A stretch of DNA of 5,884 bases from an uncultured Alphaproteobacteria bacterium (GTDB taxonomy: Bacteria > Pseudomonadota > Alphaproteobacteria > Caulobacterales > Hyphomonadaceae): positions 1 through 5,884 of the forward strand of contig CAIKXW010000278.1 of the NCBI GenBank assembly GCA_903831485.1, in the 5' to 3' direction. Positions within the stretch are counted from its first letter, which is position 1. Every line of letters starts with the position of its first letter. Under the pieces are notes generated by a model. The model was given only the letters and a program-made list of their open reading frames with translations, was not told the DNA's origin and made no database searches. Of the stretch, positions 1 through 4,715 are shown one piece after another. A program made the position numbers and the translations under genes.

Positions 1-138
1 CTGGACGTAGAGTTCGAGGATCTGCCGCGCCGCGACCCCGGCCTCGAGGCCGCATTTTTCCGCTTCTTCAGCGAACAGCTTCTTTGACTCAGGATCGAGC
101 CTGACAGTCAGCGGCTGGCGGTTTGCTGTTTTGGACAT
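1..138 (-). CDS. Ribbon-helix-helix (CopG/Arc-like) small protein, 3' end outside window
   Basis: The minus strand reads from ATG at 138 to the left edge for 46 codons without a stop, beginning MSKTANRQPLTVRLDPESKK. The pattern is that of a ribbon-helix-helix DNA-binding protein: a short beta strand (PLTVRLD, residues 9-15), a first amphipathic helix (about 16-29, Lys/Glu rich), a turn at CGLEAG and a second helix (about 33 onward). Such proteins bind DNA as dimers through the strand and are usually autorepressors, often antitoxins. Whether a toxin follows cannot be seen, because the gene leaves the window. An in-frame ATG at 150 would add four residues (MESL). I prefer 138 because a GGA lies about 7 nt upstream on the minus strand, though neither start has a strong ribosome site. 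It is divergent from the second RHH gene at 230, and the 91 bp between them contain an operator-like repeat. The fold call is from pattern only. Confidence 0.6.
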   Translation of the reverse strand, partial: MSKTANRQPLTVRLDPESKKLFAEEAEKCGLEAGVAARQILELYVQ

Positions 139-200
139 GAGAGATTCCATTGGCAGCTGTCGGAAGCCCCCCGACGCTTGTAGCGAGAATCACCTTGCAG

Positions 201-229
201 GCATTGCCAAGGCATTGCAATAGCAATGC
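201..229. promoter_or_regulatory. Phased GCATTGC repeats, putative RHH operator
   Basis: The heptamer GCATTGC occurs at 201-207 and 212-218, and its reverse complement GCAATGC at 223-229. The three copies start exactly 11 bp apart, one helical turn, so they lie on one DNA face. The two direct copies share a longer 9-mer, AGGCATTGC (199-207 and 210-218), and copies two and three form an inverted repeat centred at 220.5. The last base abuts the ATG of the plus-strand RHH gene at 230. Arrays of short sites at about one turn are typical of RHH repressors that bind cooperatively, so autoregulation of one or both flanking genes is the natural inference. A poor -35-like TTGCAG (195-200) lies just upstream; I would not call a promoter from it. 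Confidence 0.55.
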
Positions 230-415
230 ATGGCCAAGCCGCCCGCCACGCAGGGGACCAAACCCTTCACCGTCGTGCTGCCCGAGAAGGCGGCTGAACG
301 CCTTGAAATACTGGTGGATTCCGGTCTCTATGGCTCCAATCGGGCTGAGGTCGCGCGGAACATCATCCTCCAGCACCTGCAAGAGCTCTGGAAGTCCGGC
401 AAGCTGCCGGGCTGA
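230..415 (+). CDS. Ribbon-helix-helix (CopG/ParD-like) DNA-binding protein, 61 aa
   Basis: This is a complete 61-residue protein. It has a short disordered start (MAKPPATQGTK), then a beta strand PFTVVLP (12-18), helix A (about 18-30, EKAAERLEILVDSG), the loop GLYGSN (32-37) and helix B (38-53, RAEVARNIILQHLQELW). The loop wording, with LYGSNRAEV entering helix B, is typical of CopG/ParD-type RHH regulators. The frame is closed by a TAG at 221-223, so ATG 230 is the only sensible ATG start. No Shine-Dalgarno precedes it: the upstream bases are the repeated operator itself. That suggests a leaderless or weakly translated message, with repressor occupancy covering the start. No toxin gene follows; the next gene, at 577, is unlike any toxin I recognise. 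It is therefore an orphan RHH regulator, or the partner of the divergent RHH gene. Confidence 0.72.
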   Translation: MAKPPATQGTKPFTVVLPEKAAERLEILVDSGLYGSNRAEVARNIILQHLQELWKSGKLPG

Positions 416-476
416 AGCCGGAACGCCTCGTCCATCCACAAGACAAGCCTTTCAGAACGGGCCTCCGCGACCTGTC

Positions 477-492
477 TTAAGACCTCGTTAAC
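477..492 (+). promoter_or_regulatory. CtrA-type binding site, TTAA-N7-TTAAC
   Basis: TTAA at 477-480, seven bases, then TTAAC at 488-492 exactly match the alphaproteobacterial CtrA consensus TTAA-N7-TTAAC. The site lies in the 161-bp gap between the RHH gene and the gene at 577, with its 3' half-site 84 bp before the start codon and in the orientation expected for a plus-strand promoter. CtrA is the cell-cycle response regulator that controls motility, division and polar genes in Caulobacter and relatives. I could not find a convincing -10 element downstream, so activation versus repression is open. The first half-site overlaps a perfect 10-bp palindrome, GTCTTAAGAC (474-483), which is an alternative explanation for part of the pattern. 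Confidence 0.55.
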
Positions 493-526
493 CTTTCGCG
501 CCCAATCGTTCCTCTCAGCCGCCGGG

Positions 527-543
527 AGCTGCTAAAAGCAGCT
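527..543 (+). repeat. Perfect 7-bp hairpin in the leader of the 577 gene
   Basis: AGCTGCT (527-533) and AGCAGCT (537-543) are perfect complements around an AAA loop. No T-tract follows, so it is not a standard terminator. It sits between the CtrA box and the Shine-Dalgarno at 561-568. If transcription starts roughly 35 bp past the 3' CtrA half-site, the hairpin would lie at or near the 5' end of the mRNA, where it could protect against decay. It could equally be a protein-binding inverted repeat. Confidence 0.4.
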
Positions 544-576
544 GTCAGCGGCATACCTGCGGAGGAGGACGCGCCC

Positions 577-1026
577 ATGGAAACGATGACTGCCGACCCG
601 ATCGAGTTCTGCCCCGCCGCCGCCTGCGCCGCCGCCATCGTCCGGATCGAGGGGTTCATCGACCATGTCGCCCGCCTGATGGACGAGGCGCGCCTTGGCC
701 GCTCGCCCGACCTGATGGCGCAGCTGGAAGCGATCTCGGACGAACTGATCATCGCTGCAGACGAAGCGCGTGACCGGCTTGCCGAGGTGCAGGCCGTTTC
801 CGCTGCCGGCGCAATGGCGCAGCTGCTCGCAGCGATCCGGGATGTGCGGACACGCGATGATGCGGAGGCAAGGCGCGCGAGGGACCTTGAGGCAAAAGCG
901 GTGCGCTTCCTTGCCGGCGCAGGTCTTTATGACGCGCGTTTTGTGAGGGCGCTCAGCGGCACCAGGCTTGGCGGGCGGCTGCAAATCGCTGCGGTGCGCG
1001 AGCCGGCCCAGCACGCCTCCACATAG
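577..1026 (+). CDS. Uncharacterised Ala-rich helical protein, 149 aa, likely CtrA-controlled
   Basis: I do not recognise this family. The start is well supported: GGAGGAGG at 561-568 ends 8 nt before ATG 577. The protein has no signal peptide or membrane segment and should be cytoplasmic. It is rich in Ala, Arg, Asp and Glu. Two long amphipathic helical stretches are likely, about residues 19-43 and 45-110, the second with coiled-coil-like spacing (DELIIAADEARDRLAEVQA), followed by a Gly/Arg-rich tail (126-149). The only cysteines, C12 and C17, lie in the segment FCPAAAC. The upstream CtrA-type box suggests a role in the cell cycle, motility or polarity, which is inference from the regulator only. 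Codon use resembles its neighbours. The minus-strand open frame over the same interval has no support. The nearest plus-strand gene upstream ends at 415, so it has its own promoter region, and it runs convergent with the membrane-protein gene ending at 1039. Confidence 0.72.
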   Translation: METMTADPIEFCPAAACAAAIVRIEGFIDHVARLMDEARLGRSPDLMAQLEAISDELIIAADEARDRLAEVQAVSAAGAMAQLLAAIRDVRTRDDAEARRARDLEAKAVRFLAGAGLYDARFVRALSGTRLGGRLQIAAVREPAQHAST

Positions 1027-1038
1027 CCACGCCGCCGG

Positions 1039-1557
1039 TCAGTCGGCTTCCACACGGATGTGCGGGTACAGCTTCGCGACGCCATGAGCCCACTTTGGAT
1101 AGGGCCAGGGTGTCACATCGGCGCCAGCGTACGGCATCAGCTCGCCTTGTCGATCGAACAACATCACCGTCGACGTGTCCGTGCTTGTGTCGGTCCGGAT
1201 GACGGCCACATCCGCCAGCTTAAGGCTGCGTACGTCCGGTGAGTGCGTCTCGTCCCACCACATCAGCTCGCCTGTCCGCTGGTTGATGCGACTGCCGCGC
1301 CGGGGATTGCGCAGCAGCGCCGCCGCGCCACCGAGCGTCGCAAGGACGCCCATCCAGAAGGCCACCGGCACGAGCCATGGGGCGCACTCGCCACCCGAGC
1401 TGCAATTCGTCGCCGGATCGATCGTCGCGCCAGCATAGACGAACACCAGTCCTACGCCGAGCAAGCCATACATCCGGACATCACGACGACCGGAGGTCTG
1501 GTGAACCATGACCAGGTCCGGCCCGGACATATCCCTGCTGACACCGCTCCCGCTCAT
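1039..1557 (-). CDS. Two-TM membrane protein with C-terminal cytoplasmic domain, 172 aa
   Basis: This protein is not assigned to a named family. A short N-terminal tail is followed by TM1 (about residues 30-46, YGLLGVGLVFVYAGATI), a short loop with two cysteines (C52 and C58), TM2 (about 61-82) and a basic stop (RNPRRGSR, 83-90). The positive-inside rule puts both termini in the cytoplasm, with the loop and a possible disulfide outside. The soluble part (about 91-172) opens INQRTGELMWWDE, then alternates short strands and polar turns. That is loosely reminiscent of small bacterial PH-like membrane proteins, but this is a weak resemblance. Residues 123-130 are a tandem DTSTDTST encoded by non-identical codons. 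The start is uncertain: ATG 1557 gives the longest reading but has no Shine-Dalgarno, and the in-frame ATG at 1530 has AGGG close upstream. The promoter region is shared with the cytochrome gene at 1705, so the FNR box there could act on this gene too. Confidence 0.68.
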   Translation of the reverse strand: MSGSGVSRDMSGPDLVMVHQTSGRRDVRMYGLLGVGLVFVYAGATIDPATNCSSGGECAPWLVPVAFWMGVLATLGGAAALLRNPRRGSRINQRTGELMWWDETHSPDVRSLKLADVAVIRTDTSTDTSTVMLFDRQGELMPYAGADVTPWPYPKWAHGVAKLYPHIRVEAD

Positions 1558-1606
1558 GCAACGAGTTTCGGGCGAAGCGGTTAAGGGACGCTGACGGAAC
1601 TCGTGA

Positions 1607-1626
1607 AAGCTCGGACGTCCGGGCTT
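1607..1626. promoter_or_regulatory. 20-bp imperfect palindrome upstream of the FNR box
   Basis: The core CGGACGTCCG (1612-1621) is a perfect 10-bp palindrome. It is extended by AAGC (1607-1610) and GCTT (1623-1626), with only the 1611/1622 pair mismatched. Its centre at 1616.5 is exactly 22 bp, two helical turns, from the FNR box centre at 1638.5, so both sites face the same side of the DNA. The geometry suggests a second regulator or an activator pair. The sequence does not match an operator I can name. It could also be a hairpin, but it has no loop. Confidence 0.4.
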
Positions 1627-1631
1627 ACCGA

Positions 1632-1645
1632 TTGATCGCGATCAA
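1632..1645. promoter_or_regulatory. FNR/FixK-type box, TTGAT-N4-ATCAA
   Basis: TTGATCGCGATCAA is a perfect match to the FNR/FixK/FnrL consensus TTGAT-N4-ATCAA, and the spacer CGCG is itself symmetric. It is centred 66 bp before the ATG of the cytochrome lipoprotein (1705) and about 81 bp before the ATG at 1557 on the other strand. A class II arrangement for the plus strand (centre at -41.5) would put transcription start near 1680, giving a 25-nt leader containing the Shine-Dalgarno. I see no clear -10 there. Induction under low oxygen is the expected outcome, in keeping with a c-type cytochrome as target. Confidence 0.65.
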
Positions 1646-1704
1646 GTTCGGCGCCCGGTGACGCGCGATGGTCGGCCGATCAACGTAAATCTCGGGAGAC
1701 GACC

Positions 1705-2241
1705 ATGCATGCGTTCCGTCTGTTTGGATCAGCCCTCTTCGCGGCGGCGTCACTTGCCGCATGCACCCCCTCGGAAACGGCAAACGCTCCGGCGGCCCCG
1801 GCGCCAGAACCGGTGAAGGTGAGCCGAGAGATCAGCCTGCCGGTCAGCATCAACGCAGTCATGGTCGCGCTCGTCGACCATGCCTCCGAGCCAATCTGGC
1901 TCGACGCTTACAATCCTCCGACCACAGACGCTGGGTGGCGCGAGGCGGAACACCACGCCTATCAGGCCGCAATTTCAGGCAAGACGATACAGCTTGCGGG
2001 AACCGGGCCCAACGACGCCGACTGGGTCGCCGACACCGAATGGATCCGCATGGCGGACGAGATGAGCAATGCCGGCATGGATGCGCTGTCGGCGGTCAAG
2101 GCGCGCAATATCGATCAGCTCACCGCCGCAGGCGATCGCCTGGTTGCATCGTGCAATGCATGTCATGTGGCGTTCAAGCCGGACCTGCCGAGCATGGGAA
2201 TCTACAAGTCGCCCGACTATCCGGCGGCTCCGCCGCAATAG
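1705..2241 (+). CDS. c-type cytochrome lipoprotein (cytochrome c'-like), 178 aa
   Basis: The protein starts MHAFRLFGSALFAAASLAAC. This is a lipoprotein signal with lipobox LAAC and acylated C20. Thr at +2 rather than Asp suggests outer-membrane sorting if the E. coli rule holds. An Ala/Pro linker (25-38) leads to a mostly helical domain containing the segment INAVMVALVDHASEPIW (49-65). One haem c site, CNACH (C150, C153, H154), lies close to the C-terminus. A single C-terminal CxxCH after a helical bundle is the layout of cytochrome c' and its relatives, so it probably carries one covalent haem on the periplasmic face. The distal ligand cannot be read. The start is supported by GGGAG at 1694-1698, 6 nt before ATG 1705. 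The FNR box at 1632 implies microaerobic or anaerobic expression. No oxidase or reductase gene lies alongside, so the electron partner is unknown. The 3' end is convergent with yebC, with stop codons 11 bp apart and no obvious terminator between. Confidence 0.78.
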   Translation: MHAFRLFGSALFAAASLAACTPSETANAPAAPAPEPVKVSREISLPVSINAVMVALVDHASEPIWLDAYNPPTTDAGWREAEHHAYQAAISGKTIQLAGTGPNDADWVADTEWIRMADEMSNAGMDALSAVKARNIDQLTAAGDRLVASCNACHVAFKPDLPSMGIYKSPDYPAAPPQ

Positions 2242-2252
2242 CGCGTGGCCGG

Positions 2253-3002
2253 CTACCCAGCCAACCGCGCCATCTCTGCTTCGCTGATCTCGTAGTTGCC
2301 GTAGACGTTCTGCACGTCGTCGCAATCCTCGAGCTCTTCGAGCATCTTCATCAGCTTGTCGGCGTTGTCGCCTTCTACCTGCACCGTGTTGACCGGCTTC
2401 CAGATCAGGGCAGTCGATGTCGCCGCTACCTTGACCTTGCCTTCGAGCGCCGAGGCTACCTCGGCAAGATCTGCGCGCGCCGTGTAGATGTAGTGGCCTT
2501 CTTCGTCGCTCGACACGTCGGACGCGCCAGCATCGAGCGCCGCTTCCATGATCGCATCTTCCGAGCCTGCGCTCAGCGGATAGATGATCTCGCCGACATG
2601 CTCGAAGCCCGACGACACCGCGCCCGTCTGGCCGAGATTGCCGCCATGGTGGGTGAAGGCCGTGCGCACGTCTGTGGCCGCGCGGTTCTTGTTGTCGGTC
2701 GAGCACTCCACGATCAGGCCGACGCCGCCGGGCGCAAAGCCCTCATAGCGGATAGCCTCATAGTTCGTGGCGTCGCCGCCCGCGCCCTTGTCGATCGCGC
2801 GCTGGATGTTGTCCTTCGGCATCGACGCCGCCTTGGCGTTGTTGACCGCAAGGCGCAGGCGCGGATTGAAGTTCACATCCGCCATGCCGCTCTTGGCCGC
2901 GACGGTGATCTCCTTCGCCAGCTTGGAGAACAGCTTGGCCTTGGCCTTGTCGGCCTTGCCCTTGCGGTGCTGGATGTTGGCCCATTTGCTGTGCCCGGCC
3001 AT
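2253..3002 (-). CDS. yebC: YebC/TACO1 family protein, 249 aa
   Basis: The protein is clearly YebC/PmpR/TACO1 (PF01709). The N-terminus is MAGHSKWANIQHRKGKADKA, followed by PKDNIQRAIDKG (62-73), YEGFAPGGVGLIVE (86-99), the TDNKNR motif (102-107), GGNLGQTGAV (120-129) and a C-terminal LEELEDCDDVQNVYGNYEI (221-239). At 249 residues it is of standard length. The family was long annotated as transcriptional regulators; later work on mitochondrial TACO1 and bacterial YebC supports a cytosolic translation factor that relieves ribosome stalling at proline-rich stretches. I chose ATG 3002 because the hallmark MAGHSKW begins there. The frame stays open to an ATG at 3101, but that extension is Arg-rich and unlike the family. 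A modest GAGAG precedes the start on the minus strand. In many genomes yebC lies upstream of ruvC-ruvA-ruvB; here it is convergent with a cytochrome gene and stands alone. The 160-bp divergent region to the gene at 3163 holds no promoter I can identify. Confidence 0.96.
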   Translation of the reverse strand: MAGHSKWANIQHRKGKADKAKAKLFSKLAKEITVAAKSGMADVNFNPRLRLAVNNAKAASMPKDNIQRAIDKGAGGDATNYEAIRYEGFAPGGVGLIVECSTDNKNRAATDVRTAFTHHGGNLGQTGAVSSGFEHVGEIIYPLSAGSEDAIMEAALDAGASDVSSDEEGHYIYTARADLAEVASALEGKVKVAATSTALIWKPVNTVQVEGDNADKLMKMLEELEDCDDVQNVYGNYEISEAEMARLAG

Positions 3003-3162
3003 GGTCGGTCTCTCGAAAGCGGGTGGAGTGGCCGCCCGGATACCCCACCGCCCCCGACCGGCGCAAGCACGGTGCACGCAAAGCCGGACGCGTGACAGCA
3101 TCTTCAGTAGCCTTGGCCGCGCCCCGCGCTAGCTTGCCCAGCAGGAATCAGGGGAGACTTCC

Positions 3163-3669
3163 ATGAAATTCGCCATCGCAGCGGCGACTGCAGCGCTGCT
3201 TCTGACGGCCTGTGGCGGCGCGGAGACCGCTCCCTCCGCCGAGACACCCGCCGCAGGCGAAGCTCCTGCCGGTCCGACAGCCGCGTCAGAGCCCGCCATG
3301 GCCGCCGCCCTCACCGGCCCCTCGGCCGGCAAGTGGCGCTCGACCACAACCTCCGCCGGCATGACCATGCCGCCGATGGAAATCTGCTACGACAAGCAGA
3401 TGAGCATGGAGGAAGCGCAGGCCATCCAGCAGTCGGCCGGCGTCAACTGCTCCGAGAACACCTACAACGCCACCGCTGGCGGCATGACCGGCCACTCGGT
3501 CTGCAGGATGGGCGACACCACCATCACGTCCGACATGAAGGTGGTCGGCGAGTTCACCTCCGCCTACACGATGGAGATCAACTCTTCGATGGACCCGGCC
3601 CCTTCGGGAATGACCAACCCGTCGGTCACCACCATCAAGATGGAGCGGCTGGGCGACTGCACGCCCTGA
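3163..3669 (+). CDS. DUF3617-like lipoprotein, 168 aa
   Basis: A lipoprotein signal (MKFAIAAATAALLLTAC, lipobox LTAC with acylated C17) is followed by an Ala/Pro/Glu-rich linker (18-50). The C-terminal domain (about 55-168) begins GKWRSTTTSAGMTMPPMEIC. That opening is typical of DUF3617 proteins: a Gly-x-Trp start, alternating Thr/Ser strands, a Met/Pro segment, then a Cys. Mature cysteines other than the lipid-bearing one are C75, C96, C114 and C166, an even number that could form two disulfides in the periplasm. It is unusually Met- and Thr-rich. The family's function is unknown. The start has a clear GGGGAG at 3151-3156, 6 nt upstream. It is divergent from yebC and is followed by a strong hairpin (3713-3740). 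The family call is by pattern and should be confirmed by profile search. Confidence 0.78.
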   Translation: MKFAIAAATAALLLTACGGAETAPSAETPAAGEAPAGPTAASEPAMAAALTGPSAGKWRSTTTSAGMTMPPMEICYDKQMSMEEAQAIQQSAGVNCSENTYNATAGGMTGHSVCRMGDTTITSDMKVVGEFTSAYTMEINSSMDPAPSGMTNPSVTTIKMERLGDCTP

Positions 3670-3712
3670 GAACCACGCGATCCAGCCCTTTTCGATGGGT
3701 GTTCGCAAAACC

Positions 3713-3740
3713 GCGGCGGCAGGTTTATACCTGCCGCCGC
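3713..3740. terminator. Strong 12-bp hairpin, probable bidirectional-type terminator
   Basis: GCGGCGGCAGGT (3713-3724) pairs perfectly with ACCTGCCGCCGC (3729-3740) around the loop TTAT. On the plus strand the next bases are AACTGTTT, a poor U-tract. On the minus strand the stem is followed by GGTTTT (complement of AAAACC at 3707-3712), a better one. It lies 43 bp past the DUF3617-like gene and 81 bp before the thioesterase start. It most simply ends the DUF3617-like transcript, but the U-run polarity favours stopping antisense transcription entering from the thioesterase side. It could also be part of the thioesterase leader. Confidence 0.55.
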
Positions 3741-3821
3741 AACTGTTTCGGCTGGGCCGGCGAAAGACCGGCCATCCTCGCTCACCACCTCCCCTTCCTC
3801 GCCTCCCGTGGGATATCGACC

Positions 3822-4715
3822 ATGACCGACGCCCCCTCCGCCGCCGACCCCGTTGCAGAGCTTGTCTCCCTGCTCGACCTTGAGCGGATCGAGATGAACT
3901 TGTTCCGCGGCCAGTCGCCCGACGATGGCGTGAAGCGCGTGTTCGGCGGCCAGGTGATCGCGCAGGCGCTAGTCGCCGCCTACCGCACGGTCGAGAACCG
4001 CGTCTGCCACTCCCTGCACGCCTACTTCATCCGCCCGGGCGATCCGACCGTGCCGATCCTCTACGAGGTCGACCGCGCCCGCGACGGCAAGAGCTTCACC
4101 ACCCGCCGCGTCACCGCCGTCCAGCACGGTGAGCAGATCTTCAACCTCGCCGCCTCCTTCCAAGTCCCCGAGGAAGGCTTCGTGCACCAGTCAGCGATGC
4201 CTGCCGTGAAGATGCCGGCCGAGCTCAAATCCGAAGACGAGCTCCGCGCGATAGCGAAGGACCATATCCCGAAGGAATTCCAGAAGCAGTTCGCCCGCCC
4301 GCGCCCCATCGAACTCAAGCCCGTCGATCCGCGCCAGATGATCTCGCCCGCCAAGACGGAAGCGAAGAAGCAGATGTGGATGCGCGTGCGCGGCGCGGTC
4401 GATCCGAACAATTTCGCCCTGCAGCAATGCCTGCTCGCCTACGCCTCCGACATGGGCATCCTGGACACCGCCACCAAGCCGCACGGCGTCAACTGGTTCA
4501 CCGGCGGCGTGCAGATGGCGAGCCTCGACCACTCGATGTGGTTTCATGAGCCGTTCGATATCTCGAACTGGCTTCTCTACGCGATGGATTCCCCCTCGGC
4601 TTCCGGCGCCCGCGGCTTCAACCGCGGCGAGATCTTCACGGAAGAAGGCAAGCTGGTCGCTTCCGTGACGCAGGAAGGCCTGATGCGGCCGCGCGAGGCC
4701 AAGTTCAAGAACTGA
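3822..4715 (+). CDS. tesB: Acyl-CoA thioesterase II, 297 aa
   Basis: This enzyme hydrolyses acyl-CoA to free fatty acid and CoA in the cytoplasm. It has the double hot-dog layout of TesB. The N-terminal half has VFGGQVIAQALVAA (40-53) and HSLHAYFIRPGD (63-74). The C-terminal half has LLAYASDMGIL (204-214), the segment from MASLDHSMWFHEPF (232-245), and SASGARGFNRGEIF (259-272) leading to VTQEGLMR (282-289). By comparison with E. coli TesB (Asp204, Thr228, Gln278), the catalytic residues should be D210, S234 and Q284, so Ser replaces Thr at the middle position. The length is close to the usual 285-300. The start is ATG 3822 with GGGA at 3810-3813, 8 nt upstream. The same frame is open back to 3333 through the previous gene, but that stretch is unlike TesB and is rejected. 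No beta-oxidation genes are adjacent, so the physiological substrate cannot be inferred. Confidence 0.93.
   Translation: MTDAPSAADPVAELVSLLDLERIEMNLFRGQSPDDGVKRVFGGQVIAQALVAAYRTVENRVCHSLHAYFIRPGDPTVPILYEVDRARDGKSFTTRRVTAVQHGEQIFNLAASFQVPEEGFVHQSAMPAVKMPAELKSEDELRAIAKDHIPKEFQKQFARPRPIELKPVDPRQMISPAKTEAKKQMWMRVRGAVDPNNFALQQCLLAYASDMGILDTATKPHGVNWFTGGVQMASLDHSMWFHEPFDISNWLLYAMDSPSASGARGFNRGEIFTEEGKLVASVTQEGLMRPREAKFKN

Noticed and set aside
89..439. 116-codon minus-strand frame spanning both RHH genes
   Set aside because: It is out of frame with the partial RHH gene and antisense to the complete one, and no domain is visible. The repeat operator lies inside it.
230..576. Toxin-antitoxin module based on the RHH gene at 230
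   Set aside because: No RelE/ParE/PIN/HicA-like toxin follows within the window. The next gene is 161 bp away and does not resemble a toxin.
1561..1604. ACGAGTT (1561-1567) / AACTCGT (1598-1604) inverted repeat with a 30-nt loop
   Set aside because: A 7-bp stem with a long loop is easily found by chance, and no gene feature lines up with it.
1975..2706. 243-codon minus-strand frame overlapping the ends of the cytochrome and yebC genes
   Set aside because: Arg/Gly-rich, out of frame with yebC, with no motif and no ribosome site; a shadow frame.
1761..3095. A 444-codon open frame on the plus strand covering the cytochrome gene's 3' part and the reverse of yebC
   Set aside because: It overlaps two well-supported genes in other frames, is Arg/His-rich with no recognisable domain, and lacks a ribosome site. 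It is an artefact of high-GC DNA.
3003..3101. 33-residue extension of YebC to ATG 3101
   Set aside because: The family hallmark MAGHSKW begins at 3002 and the extension has no family similarity.
3333..3821. N-terminal extension of the thioesterase frame back to 3333
   Set aside because: It runs through the DUF3617-like gene and the hairpin, is Arg/His-rich and unlike TesB. ATG 3822 has an SD and gives a normal family length.
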